The notes under the pieces were generated by a model. That model ran no database searches. It saw nothing but the letters and a program-made list of their open reading frames with translations, and was not told the origin of the DNA. Made by a program: the position numbers and the translations under genes. This document shows positions 50,917-61,259 of a stretch of DNA of 64,000 bases, piece by piece. Numbering within the stretch: the stretch's first letter is position 1; each line of letters begins with the position of its first letter. The stretch is from Rhizobium sp. RU36D (lineage in GTDB: Bacteria > Pseudomonadota > Alphaproteobacteria > Rhizobiales > Rhizobiaceae), in contig NZ_FWXU01000004.1 in assembly GCF_900176345.1 (NCBI RefSeq), positions 248,001 through 312,000 of the forward strand, read 5' to 3'.

Positions 50917-52158
50917 ATGGATAAGTTACGCGCATGTGTAAGGTTCCGTTCATTTCCTGAAATGATGACATGCACCGAGGGTAACTTCGGGATCATCACT
51001 GCGTTGCTTATCCCGTTGCTGCTGGTTGCCGCCGGTGGCGCGGTGGACGTTAACAGAGCTTTCAGTGAGAAGGATCGACTGCAGGGTCTGCTCGACAGCG
51101 CCATGCTGGCCGCCGCCCACAAGACCACCCCCGAAGATCGCCTCAAGCAGGCAAAGAGCTTTCTTGCCACCGCGAGCACCGAAGAAGCCGTGGATTTCGA
51201 AAAGCGCTTGCAGATTGCACAGAATGCCGATGGCAGCATCACCGGCAATTTCACCGGCTCGATCTCCACGCCGTTTCTCAATCTCATAGGGATCAGCAAC
51301 TACGATATCGCCGTGAAATCGACCGCGATTGCCAGCACGGGAACAGAGAGCAGCGGTGCCTGCATCTATGTCCTGGGTAGCAAGGGCCAGGATGTACTGA
51401 TCAATTCCGGCGCCAATGTCTATTCCAAGGAATGCGGCGTGCATGTGCATTCGACCGCCAATCCCGCCTTCATCATGAATGCCGGGGCCAAGATCGACAC
51501 GCCGGAATTTTGCGTGAAGGGCACGAAATACATCAAGAACGGCGGGACCCTGACCAATCTCGCAACCAATTGCGCCGTTGATCCAGACCCCTATGCCGGC
51601 AAACTGCCGGAACCGACGGTACCCTCGATCTGCACGACTAGTGGTTGGAAGGATGGCCAGTCGATCACGCTGAAGCCCGGCCTGCATTGCGAGACCGGCT
51701 TTAACGGCAGCCCGACGATCACCTTTGAACCGGGCCTGCATATCATCAAGGGCCGGATGATCATCAACAGCAATGCGACCGTGAAAGCTGAGGGCGTTAC
51801 CTTCTACTTTGCTGACGTCAACAGCGAGATCCGTATCAATGGTGGGGTCAAGTTCACCGGAACGGCGCCGACCAGCGGCACCTACAAGGGCATCTTGATG
51901 TTTGAGAACACCTCGAACGCGGCCAATGCGGCAAACAAGCAGCAGTATATCTTCAACGGCTCGCTGGGCGAGGTTCTGCAAGGCATCATCTACCTGCCGA
52001 ACCGCGATGTGACCTATAACTCAACGACCAATCAGGTGAGCGAGATATCGCTGGTGGTCAACACCATCATTATGAACTCGGCGAATTGGCTGGTCGAACC
52101 CTATACCGGAAATAGCGGCAACAGCAGTGCGGCGACCGGCGTGCGCCTGCTGAACTGA
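50917..52158 (+). CDS. TadE/TadG-like pilus-assembly family protein
   Basis: A 413-residue protein with the N-terminal TadE/TadG-like helix (GNFGIITALLIPLL) that anchors Flp pilus-assembly proteins, followed by a long secreted region. The C-terminal part is rich in Asn, Gly, Ser and Thr and has recurring short segments (for example INSGANVYS, MNAGAKIDT, INSNATVKA) that resemble a right-handed beta-solenoid. No tad/cpa cluster is nearby. The start is uncertain: the ATG at 50917 gives an MDKLRA start like related proteins, while another ATG at 50890 also works. The function is unknown; a surface or pilus-related role is inference. Confidence 0.8.
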   Translation: MDKLRACVRFRSFPEMMTCTEGNFGIITALLIPLLLVAAGGAVDVNRAFSEKDRLQGLLDSAMLAAAHKTTPEDRLKQAKSFLATASTEEAVDFEKRLQIAQNADGSITGNFTGSISTPFLNLIGISNYDIAVKSTAIASTGTESSGACIYVLGSKGQDVLINSGANVYSKECGVHVHSTANPAFIMNAGAKIDTPEFCVKGTKYIKNGGTLTNLATNCAVDPDPYAGKLPEPTVPSICTTSGWKDGQSITLKPGLHCETGFNGSPTITFEPGLHIIKGRMIINSNATVKAEGVTFYFADVNSEIRINGGVKFTGTAPTSGTYKGILMFENTSNAANAANKQQYIFNGSLGEVLQGIIYLPNRDVTYNSTTNQVSEISLVVNTIIMNSANWLVEPYTGNSGNSSAATGVRLLN

Positions 52159-52205
52159 AAAAATAATAAAGGCGGTCGAGATGCGATTGCAGCTTCTCGA
52201 CCGCC
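52158..52205 (-). terminator. Rho-independent terminator after the DUF992 gene
   Basis: GGCGGTCGAGA (52171-52181) and TCTCGACCGCC (52195-52205) form an 11-base stem. On the minus strand the stem is followed by TTTATTATTTTTT, so it terminates the DUF992 gene. The same hairpin, without a T tract on plus, may also slow transcription from the TadG-like gene. Confidence 0.8.
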
Positions 52206-52218
52206 ATAGTCAATTCGC

Positions 52219-52749
52219 TTAGCTGGCCGGCTGCAGCGTTACAGATGTGCCCGTCGCGGCGAGGTTGAGGCCGATCTGGCCCTGGACGCTCACAGTCTGC
52301 AGATGGATGGAGCCGCTGGTTCCACCGACCAGAACATTGGCTCCGACCCCGGCACCAACGCTCGCCTCCACCGTGGCGCCCTGATAGAGCCCGCCGAGCG
52401 ATCCCTCGTGATAGCCAGCGGTCGGCGCGAACACCGCCCAGACCAGCTTGCCCCGCGTGGTGAAGCCGACATCCACGCCCATCTTGCGCACGACGCCGGT
52501 ATAGCGGTCCAGCGCTTCGCCTTCCATGGATGACGAAAACACGCAATCGGCGGTCTTGGCGGAGCCCAGGACATAGCCGACGCCACCGCCAATATCGCAG
52601 GTGAGATAGCCGATCCTGACGCCGCCGATCCGATCGTCGCTATGGGGCACCGGCGCGGAACCACGCGGCGTGACGTCAGCCGCAAGCGCGCCACCGGCAC
52701 TGGTCATCATGGTCAGGGCTGCAATCGATGCGGCGAGGATCTTGTTCAT
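52219..52749 (-). CDS. DUF992 family secreted protein
   Basis: A 176-residue exported protein of the DUF992 family. It has a signal peptide (about 1-23, ending ALA-AD) and a glycine-rich beta-strand domain with conserved cysteines in LTCDIGGG and ADCVFSS that could form a disulfide. No function is known for the family. AAGGAG lies six bases before the ATG at 52749; an ATG two codons earlier would abut it. It ends in a strong terminator. Confidence 0.85.
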   Translation of the reverse strand: MNKILAASIAALTMMTSAGGALAADVTPRGSAPVPHSDDRIGGVRIGYLTCDIGGGVGYVLGSAKTADCVFSSSMEGEALDRYTGVVRKMGVDVGFTTRGKLVWAVFAPTAGYHEGSLGGLYQGATVEASVGAGVGANVLVGGTSGSIHLQTVSVQGQIGLNLAATGTSVTLQPAS

Positions 52750-52893
52750 GGTCATCTCCTTGTTTCAGTCGTTGCGCTTTTGTGGTCTTGGCCTGCGCAA
52801 TCGCTTCATCAACGAGGAAGATGGCGGAATGATCCTTGAAAGCAGCTCACATTATGTCGCGGTGAGGAAGAGATTGTGAGACGCTGGCTGCGC

Positions 52894-53184
52894 TCAATCG
52901 GTCGGGCCGATCTCAATGGACAGGCCCTCGCGGGTGCAGGTCTGCACGGTGGTCGGGCCGAGCGGACGCCCGTCACGATCCAACCCGCCATCCTCAACGG
53001 AAAACTTGGTGCGGGTGCGACAATCGAAGCCGCTGGTATCCACCCGCTTCTTCTCCTGGGGAAGCTCCGGCACGGCGGGCGCGGTAAACTGTCCCGCCTT
53101 GCCCCAATCGATGGCTTGGCTGCCACTAGCGAGCGAAGGCGCCAGCGCAACGCCGACCAACAGCGAAACAACTGCCTTGCGCAT
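52894..53184 (-). CDS. Small secreted protein of unknown function
   Basis: A 96-residue predicted periplasmic or secreted protein: signal peptide of about 24 residues, then a short proline- and charge-rich chain with two cysteines that could pair. I do not recognise a family. GGAGG seven bases before the ATG supports translation. It lies between pyrG and the DUF992 gene, both on the same strand, and may belong with the DUF992 gene as an accessory pair. Confidence 0.7.
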   Translation of the reverse strand: MRKAVVSLLVGVALAPSLASGSQAIDWGKAGQFTAPAVPELPQEKKRVDTSGFDCRTRTKFSVEDGGLDRDGRPLGPTTVQTCTREGLSIEIGPTD

Positions 53185-53247
53185 CTCAGCCTCCTCCAGA
53201 CAACAATCGACCGCCAGACCTCAAAAAGATCCCGCGGTCAAAATATA

Positions 53248-54888
<1,641 letters not shown>

Positions 54889-54922
54889 CTACCGTTTTGA
54901 ATTTGATTCCGCCAGCCCAAAA

Positions 54923-54935
54923 TTGGACCGTCCAA
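54923..54935. promoter_or_regulatory. Palindrome upstream of pyrG
   Basis: TTGGACCGTCCAA is a perfect 6-1-6 palindrome 47 bases upstream of the pyrG ATG. On the minus strand TTTT follows. It could be an operator or a very small hairpin in the leader. It may be chance. Confidence 0.3.
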
Positions 54936-54965
54936 CGATTTTTATTGAGCGGGCGGAATAGGCAC

Positions 54966-54998
54966 AAAAGAAAACCGGCGGACCCTGGAGCCCGCCGG
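54966..54998 (-). terminator. Rho-independent terminator of secG
   Basis: CCGGCGG (54975-54981) and CCGCCGG (54992-54998) form a strong stem and loop; on the minus strand it is followed by TTTTCTTTT, 22 bases beyond the secG stop. It should isolate secG from pyrG, implying that pyrG has its own promoter in 54877-54965. Confidence 0.85.
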
Positions 54999-55020
54999 AG
55001 CGAAGAGAAATGCGATCCGA

Positions 55021-55395
55021 TCAGTTATTCGGGACAGCGTTCGGATCGGCCGGCGGCGTCGCAGGCTGAGCCGGGGCCGGTGCGGCGCCCGGAAGCTGAT
55101 CGAGAACATTGGTGCCGACGCCGGGCGTCGTCTGGATCCGGTCCAGAATATCGTTCGGCGTATCGCCATGCTGCGCCACAAGGCTGAGCGACAGCGAGGT
55201 GATGAAAAACAGCGTCGCCAGGATCGCCGTGGTCCGCGTCAACGCGTTGGCACTGCCGCGCGCCGACATGAAACCGGAGCCGCCGCCGATGCCCAGTCCG
55301 CCGCCTTCCGACCGCTGGATCAGCACGACGCCGACCAGCGCAATAACGATCATGAGGTGAATGACGATCAGGATCGTCTGAATGTGCTCTTGCAT
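55021..55395 (-). CDS. secG: Preprotein translocase subunit SecG
   Basis: A 124-residue inner-membrane subunit of the SecYEG channel. Two hydrophobic segments flank the conserved GGGLGIGGGSGFMSARG region, and an Ala/Pro-rich C-terminal tail follows, as is usual in alphaproteobacteria. It is downstream of tpiA by about 110 bases and followed by a strong terminator. Confidence 0.95.
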   Translation of the reverse strand: MQEHIQTILIVIHLMIVIALVGVVLIQRSEGGGLGIGGGSGFMSARGSANALTRTTAILATLFFITSLSLSLVAQHGDTPNDILDRIQTTPGVGTNVLDQLPGAAPAPAQPATPPADPNAVPNN

Positions 55396-55503
55396 GGATG
55401 ATCATCCTGCCCGACCGCAGCCGGGTAAAAAAATGCGTTTCGGCGGCTGTCTACACGAGGATGCCTTCCAATGAAAGCCCCCCGAAAAGCGTGATGCCCG
55501 TTT

Positions 55504-56274
55504 TCAGGCAAGCAGCTCGTTGTAGACGCCGTATATGGCCAGGAAGTCGCTGGCTTTCAAGCTGGCACCGCCGATCAGCGCGCCATCGACATTGGCGATC
55601 GCCATCAGCTCGGCCGCATTCGAAGGCTTTACCGAGCCACCATAGAGGATGCGCATGCCAGCACCCTCGTTACCGAACCGCTTCACCAGTTCCTCGCGCA
55701 TGAAGGCATGGGCCTCCGCCACGTCGGCGGAAGTGGGGGTGAGACCCGTGCCGATGGCCCAGACGGGCTCATAGGCAATAACGGTATTGGCCGCGGTCGC
55801 GGCGTCCGGCACGGAGCCGGCAAGCTGCCGCTTGAGGATATCGAGCGTCTGCCCGCCCTTGCGCTCGTCCGCCGTCTCGCCGATGCAGATGATCGCCGTC
55901 AGGTCCGCGGCATAGGCGGCTTCCGCCTTGGCCCGCACCAGATGGTCGGTTTCGGCATGATCGGTGCGGCGTTCGGAATGGCCAACGATCACATGCGTGC
56001 CGAAGCAGTCCGCGATCATCTCGGCGGAAATGTCGCCGGTGTGAGCGCCCGAGGCTTTCTGATGGCAATCCTGGGCACCGATCAGCAGCGGGCTGTCGTC
56101 GCAAAGGGCCGTCGCGACATAAAGCAGCGTTGCCGGCGGGCAGATCAGCGCCTCGACCTTTTCCGACAGCGGTGACTTAACACCCTCGGCGATTGCCTTG
56201 ATCTGGTCGAGTGAGGCGCGCGTGCCGTTCATCTTCCAGTTTCCGGCTACAAGCGGCTGAACATCCGGCGTCAT
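55504..56274 (-). CDS. tpiA: Triose-phosphate isomerase
   Basis: A 256-residue glycolytic TIM-barrel enzyme. Active-site motifs are intact: K14 in GNWKMNG, the His of VGHSERR and the Glu of [12 protein letters not shown] prefer the ATG at 56274, which gives the standard length, over an ATG four codons upstream. It heads the tpiA-secG pair. Confidence 0.97.
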   Translation of the reverse strand: MTPDVQPLVAGNWKMNGTRASLDQIKAIAEGVKSPLSEKVEALICPPATLLYVATALCDDSPLLIGAQDCHQKASGAHTGDISAEMIADCFGTHVIVGHSERRTDHAETDHLVRAKAEAAYAADLTAIICIGETADERKGGQTLDILKRQLAGSVPDAATAANTVIAYEPVWAIGTGLTPTSADVAEAHAFMREELVKRFGNEGAGMRILYGGSVKPSNAAELMAIANVDGALIGGASLKASDFLAIYGVYNELLA

Positions 56275-56417
56275 AAGGTTACCCATTTCGTTGGCGTCTA
56301 GCCCGAACTAGCAAAAGCATGTGCCAAAGGGAAGCTTGCTGCCCGTCAATGGGCCGCAAATCCGCCGATATGGTGAAAATCGGAGCGGCCAATGCCGTAA
56401 AATGCCTGATATGACGT

Positions 56418-57308
56418 TCACGTTCGCGTCAACAGCCAGTTCAGCATCTCGCGCCAGTCCGACATCCTGACCGGCGTTCCATGCCCGCCCGTCTGGAAAA
56501 CCGTGAGCCGCACTGGATAGCCGGCCTTGCGCCAGCGGCTGTAGAGCGCCTCTTGGTCCCCAGATTTGTAGACCTTGTCGGCACTGCCATGGGTCATGAA
56601 CAACGGAAGTTTGCGGGCATAGGCCGGGGTGCCGGCATAGTCCGGATCCGGCGCCCCACCCAGGATCGCCATGCCCGCCAACTGGGACACCGCCTGCTTG
56701 TCACGGCTGATGCCGGAGCAGATGAAGCTGCCCATCGAGGCGCAGGCGAGGATGACGGGCCTTCCCGGAGCCCGTTTGGCGGCATGGTCCACAAGCGCGG
56801 CGATGGCCGCGACTCCACTAGAATCGAAGCTCGGAACGCTCGGGACATAATAGGTGCCGCCATTTCGGACAGCGAGGTTCTTCAGGCGGTTGAAGTTGCC
56901 GCCAAAGGAAAAGTCGTTGGCACCGAGACGGCGATCCCCTCCCCGGCCATGGATGAAGATCACGGTAAACCTGCCATTGTTAGCGGGACCCACGCGTGTG
57001 ACCGGCAGCTTGAGCGGGCCGAAGCCGAGCGTCTCATTTACCTGCTGGCTGCGCACCGATGTGTCGACATAATCGGATTTGACGCGCCGTTCCGGCTCGC
57101 GGTCGCGGCCGTTGATATCGCGCATCTCGTCATAGTCGATGATCTTGAAATCGCCGCCATCGCGGCTCTCCAGCACTGTCTGCGCTGAAAACAGCTCGTC
57201 CTTGAATGGCGCAAGCGGACCGTCCGAAGCGGATGCAAGAGCCGGCGTCACAAGGCCTGCAAGCAAAAGCGGCGCGATTTTGAGGAAATGAATTGTGGAC
57301 ATCGGCAT
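56418..57308 (-). CDS. Secreted alpha/beta hydrolase-fold protein
   Basis: A 296-residue exported protein with a signal peptide (about 1-27) and an alpha/beta hydrolase fold. The likely triad is S191, D244 (GSAD) and H276 (GGHG). The nucleophile elbow reads C-A-S-M-G instead of G-x-S-x-G. The early FIHGRGG segment gives the oxyanion hole. Substrate is unknown; a serine esterase or peptidase acting in the periplasm is likely. AAGGAG lies 11 bases before the chosen ATG at 57308; another ATG is two codons later. It is divergent from parE. Confidence 0.8.
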   Translation of the reverse strand: MPMSTIHFLKIAPLLLAGLVTPALASASDGPLAPFKDELFSAQTVLESRDGGDFKIIDYDEMRDINGRDREPERRVKSDYVDTSVRSQQVNETLGFGPLKLPVTRVGPANNGRFTVIFIHGRGGDRRLGANDFSFGGNFNRLKNLAVRNGGTYYVPSVPSFDSSGVAAIAALVDHAAKRAPGRPVILACASMGSFICSGISRDKQAVSQLAGMAILGGAPDPDYAGTPAYARKLPLFMTHGSADKVYKSGDQEALYSRWRKAGYPVRLTVFQTGGHGTPVRMSDWREMLNWLLTRT

Positions 57309-57503
57309 TGCAGCGCACACTCCTTCTTGCTTGTCCCTTGCGCTGCCGGCTGCATAGACGCAATTTGCGGCGCATATGCGGGCAGACCAGCAGCACCAAG
57401 TCGCACTTGCCGCGTCTTTCTGGCAGTATCGAGCCGATTCGCAAGACGGACATCATACGCGGCGGCATGGGGCTGGCGTGAGCCGCTTCCCAACGGATAT
57501 CTA

Positions 57504-59567
57504 ATGACCGACTCCATGGACGATAACAACGATCTCTTTTCGCTGGCACCGGCCGCCGCCCCGGCGCCGGAGCGCGCGCCCTCCGCCGCCCCGAAGGCTA
57601 CAGCCGAAAAGCCGCGCCCGGCGCCGGCCGCCTCCAATAGCGACAATTACGACGCCTCCTCGATCCGCGTTCTGGAAGGCCTGGAACCCGTGCGGATGCG
57701 GCCGGGCATGTATATCGGCGGTACCGACGAGAAGGCGCTGCACCACCTCTTTGCCGAAGTCATCGACAACTCGATGGACGAAGCCGTCGCCGGTCACGCC
57801 GACTTTATCGATGTCTATCTCGATGCCGAGGGCTACCTGACCGTGACGGATAACGGCCGCGGCATTCCCGTAGACCTGCATCCGCAGGTGCCGGGCAAGT
57901 CCACGCTCGAAGTCATCATGACCAAGCTGCATGCCGGCGGCAAGTTTGACGGCAAGGCCTATGAAACCTCGGGCGGCCTGCACGGCGTCGGCGTGTCGGT
58001 CGTCAACGCCCTGTCGGATTTCCTCGAGGTCGAAGTGGCGCGCAACCGCAAGCTCTATCGTCAGACTTTTTCGCGCGGTGTGCCGCAAACCGGGCTGCAG
58101 GAACTCGGTGACGTCCACAATCGCCGCGGCACCCGCACGCGTTTCCATCCGGACCCGCAGATCTTCGGCGAACATGCCCGCTTCGATCCGGGCCGCATAT
58201 TCCGTATGGCCCGTTCCAAGGCCTATCTCTTCGGCGGCGTCGAAATCCGCTGGAGCTGTGCGCCTGGCCTGGTGCCTGAGGGCGGCGATGTCCCGGCAAA
58301 GGCAGTCTTCCATTTCCCCGGCGGGCTGAAGGACTATCTCGCCGCGACGCTCGGCAAAGAATTCACCGTCACCCGCGAGATTTTCGCTGGCAAGACGGAA
58401 AAGACAGCAGGGCATGGCGCACTGGAATGGGCCATCACCTGGTATGGCGGCGATCCCGAACTGCATTCCTACTGCAACACCATCCCGACCCCGGAGGGCG
58501 GCACCCATGAGGCCGGCCTGCGCATCGCGCTCACCAAGGGCCTCAAGAACTATGCGGAACTGACGCAGAACAAGCGCGCCAAGGAAATCACCACTGATGA
58601 CGTGATGATCTCGGCCATCGGCATGCTCTCGGTCTTCATCCGCGAGCCGGAATTCGTCGGCCAGACCAAGGACAAGCTCGCGACCGTCGAGGCGCAGCGC
58701 ATTGTCGAAAACGCGCTCCGCGACCCGTTCGACCACTATCTCGCAGACAATCCCAACGAGGCGGCCAAGCTGCTCGACTGGGTGATCGAGCGCTCCGAGG
58801 AGCGTCTGCGGCGGCGCAAGGAAAAGGAAGTCAACCGCAAGAGCGCTGTGCGCAAGCTGCGCCTGCCCGGCAAGCTGGCGGACTGCTCGCAGAACACGGC
58901 CGAGGGTGCCGAACTCTTCATCGTCGAAGGTGACTCGGCCGGTGGCTCGGCCAAGCAGGCGAGAAACCGCGCGAACCAGGCGATCCTGCCGCTGCGCGGT
59001 AAGATCCTCAATGTCGGCAGCGCCAGCCGTGACAAGCTGATGGCCAACCAGCAGATCGCCGACCTGATCCAGGCGCTGGGCTGCGGGACGCGCACCAAAT
59101 ATCGCGAGGAAGACCTCCGCTACGAGCGCATCATCATCATGACCGATGCCGATGTCGACGGCGCCCATATCGCCTCGCTGCTGATTACCTTCTTCTACCA
59201 GGAAATGCCCGAACTGATCCGCGGCAACCATCTCTATCTGGCGGTGCCGCCGCTCTACGTCATCCGCCAGGGTGCCAAGAGCGTCTACGCCCGGGATGAC
59301 GCCCACCGCGCCGAGCTGATGGAAACCATGTTCAAGGGCAAGAAGGTCGAGATCGGCCGCTTCAAAGGCCTCGGCGAGATGATGCCGGCGCAATTGAAGG
59401 AAACAACCATGGACCCAACACACCGCACTTTGCTGCGCGTCGAGATCGATGACGTCGATTTTGAGGGCACCCGTGGTGCGGTCGATGCGCTTATGGGCAC
59501 GAAGCCGGAAGCCCGCTTCCGCTTCATCCAGGACCGGGCGGCCTTTGCCGAAAATCTCGATATCTGA
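57504..59567 (+). CDS. parE: DNA topoisomerase IV subunit B
   Basis: A 687-residue type II topoisomerase subunit that supplies ATPase activity for decatenating chromosomes with ParC. It has a 45-residue Ala/Pro-rich N-terminal extension, the GHKL ATPase site with E85 and N89 (EVIDNS), DNGRGIP, and the TOPRIM domain with EGDSAGGSAKQ, PLRGKILNV and DADVDGAHI. The shorter length and TOPRIM region fit ParE rather than GyrB. An ATG four codons later is also possible. ParC is not in the window. Confidence 0.95.
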   Translation: MTDSMDDNNDLFSLAPAAAPAPERAPSAAPKATAEKPRPAPAASNSDNYDASSIRVLEGLEPVRMRPGMYIGGTDEKALHHLFAEVIDNSMDEAVAGHADFIDVYLDAEGYLTVTDNGRGIPVDLHPQVPGKSTLEVIMTKLHAGGKFDGKAYETSGGLHGVGVSVVNALSDFLEVEVARNRKLYRQTFSRGVPQTGLQELGDVHNRRGTRTRFHPDPQIFGEHARFDPGRIFRMARSKAYLFGGVEIRWSCAPGLVPEGGDVPAKAVFHFPGGLKDYLAATLGKEFTVTREIFAGKTEKTAGHGALEWAITWYGGDPELHSYCNTIPTPEGGTHEAGLRIALTKGLKNYAELTQNKRAKEITTDDVMISAIGMLSVFIREPEFVGQTKDKLATVEAQRIVENALRDPFDHYLADNPNEAAKLLDWVIERSEERLRRRKEKEVNRKSAVRKLRLPGKLADCSQNTAEGAELFIVEGDSAGGSAKQARNRANQAILPLRGKILNVGSASRDKLMANQQIADLIQALGCGTRTKYREEDLRYERIIIMTDADVDGAHIASLLITFFYQEMPELIRGNHLYLAVPPLYVIRQGAKSVYARDDAHRAELMETMFKGKKVEIGRFKGLGEMMPAQLKETTMDPTHRTLLRVEIDDVDFEGTRGAVDALMGTKPEARFRFIQDRAAFAENLDI

Positions 59568-59571
59568 GCTG

Positions 59572-59937
59572 ATGAACTTCCTCAGATGTATATCGCGAGA
59601 GTATAACGGCCAAATCCTGCGATCCTGCCTACTGGCGGTCGTCCTCTCAGCGCCCGCCGTTCCCAGCCTTGCCCAGGACACCGTGCCCGATGCCTGGACG
59701 CGGGAGAAATGCGTGCGCTATGAACGCGCCTTCCGGCAATTGCTGCCGTCGGTCGCCCCCAAGGGCGTCACGGATAGCTTCATCAAGGGCAATGAGAGCT
59801 TCATCGCCGCCGGCTGCTCTGATGGTGCCGATGTCTGCCCCAAGTCGCCAGCGGATTTCGAACTCGCCAATGCGCTGACGATCGCGGCGATGAATTTCGG
59901 AACCGCAAGCACCTTCCTGCCATTCGTATGCCGTTAG
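59572..59937 (+). CDS. Small cysteine-containing secreted protein, unknown function
   Basis: A 121-residue predicted exported protein with a signal peptide (about 1-35, ending LAQ-DT) and a mature helical domain with four cysteines (EKC, AAGC, DVC and the near-terminal FVC). I do not recognise a family. It begins four bases after the parE stop and so is likely cotranscribed with parE, though a functional link to topoisomerase IV is improbable for a periplasmic protein. Confidence 0.7.
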   Translation: MNFLRCISREYNGQILRSCLLAVVLSAPAVPSLAQDTVPDAWTREKCVRYERAFRQLLPSVAPKGVTDSFIKGNESFIAAGCSDGADVCPKSPADFELANALTIAAMNFGTASTFLPFVCR

Positions 59938-59988
59938 CATTGAGCTGCTAAATCAAAGCCCGGTGGCCCGCCTGCGCCAAATCCTTGC

Positions 59989-61245
59989 ATGGCGGGCGAT
60001 AATGGCCCATATGCTGGGGCAGCGAACAGGGACTTCAAGGACTTGAGCAAGGCAGAGAGCAAGACGCGGCAGCCCGGACCCCGGTGGCTTGGGCCAACCA
60101 CCCCCAGCCACACGGCATTGATCACACCGATTTCGGCGGCGCGATGGCTGCTGGTCCTGATCGTTATCGCCGGTATCTATTTCTTTCACGGCTTCGTCGT
60201 GCCGGTTCTGGCGGCGCTTGTCATCGCCTTCGCCAGTTGGCCGCTCTACCGTCGCCTGCTGCCGCAGGTCGGTGGAAACACCACGATCGGTGCCACATTG
60301 GCGCTTTTGGCCATCCTCGCCTTTCTTATCGTTCCGATCGGAATGGCGGCAACCTATGCCGTTGACGAATTGCGCCAGTGGATCGGTTGGACGCTGCAGG
60401 TCAACCGATTTGGTGCGCCCCCGCCGGCCTGGATCGTCGCGCTGCCGGGCGTTGGCGACTGGCTCGGAGACAAATGGGCCGTGCATGTCGGCCGGCCCGG
60501 CGCAATCGGCGAACTCATCCAGATCGTCAGCGGCGCCAATATCGGCAACATCTACCGCGCCCTGATCGCCGCTGGCGATGGCGTGTTCCATCTGTTCCTG
60601 ACGCTGCTGTTCATGCTGATCGCGCTGTTCTTCGTTTATCGCGACGGCGCGTCTTTCACCCGCCAGCTCGATCTGTTGGGTGAACGCATCCTGCCGAACC
60701 GCTGGGAGAGGATCTCCCGCATTGTGCCTGCGACCATCAGCTCCACAGTCACGGGAATGACGCTCATCGCGATCGGTGAGGGTGTGGTGCTCGGTGTCGC
60801 CTATTGGCTGGCCGGGGTCCCCTCGCCCGTGACGCTTGGCGTCCTGACCGGTGTCATGGCCCTGGTGCCGGGCGGAGCCCCGTTAAGCTTTACCCTCGTG
60901 TCGATCTACCTCGTCGCCAGTGGCTCCCTGGTCGAAGGCATCGCCTTGTTTCTGTGGGGTAGCATCGAGCTCTTCATCGTCGACAAAACGGTCCGCCCGA
61001 AACTTGTCGGTGGACCGATCAAACTGCCCTTCCTGCCGACGTTTTTTGGCTTGATCGGCGGCGTCAAGACCATGGGGTTCCTCGGACTGTTCATCGGTCC
61101 GGTGCTGATGGCCCTGCTCGTCGCGATCTGGCGCGAATGGATGCGCGAGGTCGAGCTGTCGGAGACACCCGCTCCGGAGGGTGCGGCAGAGCCCAATCCT
61201 GATGGCTCCGATATGGCCATGATACGCAAGACGTCAAAAGTCTGA
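59989..61245 (+). CDS. AI-2E family transporter/permease
   Basis: A 418-residue polytopic membrane protein of the AI-2E (TqsA/PerM) family, with about eight hydrophobic helices, the PVLAALVIAFASWPLYRRL start of the domain and the conserved PGGAPLSF and RPKLVGG segments. Members export autoinducer-2, or act as sodium/proton exchangers; the substrate cannot be decided here. It follows the small secreted protein gene and is convergent with an epimerase gene 14 bases away. Confidence 0.9.
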   Translation: MAGDNGPYAGAANRDFKDLSKAESKTRQPGPRWLGPTTPSHTALITPISAARWLLVLIVIAGIYFFHGFVVPVLAALVIAFASWPLYRRLLPQVGGNTTIGATLALLAILAFLIVPIGMAATYAVDELRQWIGWTLQVNRFGAPPPAWIVALPGVGDWLGDKWAVHVGRPGAIGELIQIVSGANIGNIYRALIAAGDGVFHLFLTLLFMLIALFFVYRDGASFTRQLDLLGERILPNRWERISRIVPATISSTVTGMTLIAIGEGVVLGVAYWLAGVPSPVTLGVLTGVMALVPGGAPLSFTLVSIYLVASGSLVEGIALFLWGSIELFIVDKTVRPKLVGGPIKLPFLPTFFGLIGGVKTMGFLGLFIGPVLMALLVAIWREWMREVELSETPAPEGAAEPNPDGSDMAMIRKTSKV

Positions 61246-61259
61246 CGCCTTGCGGCATG

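Noticed and set aside
57501-59681. Long antisense open frame opposite parE (726 codons)
   Set aside because: It mirrors the codon frame of a GC-rich gene, has no recognisable domain, and parE is unambiguous.
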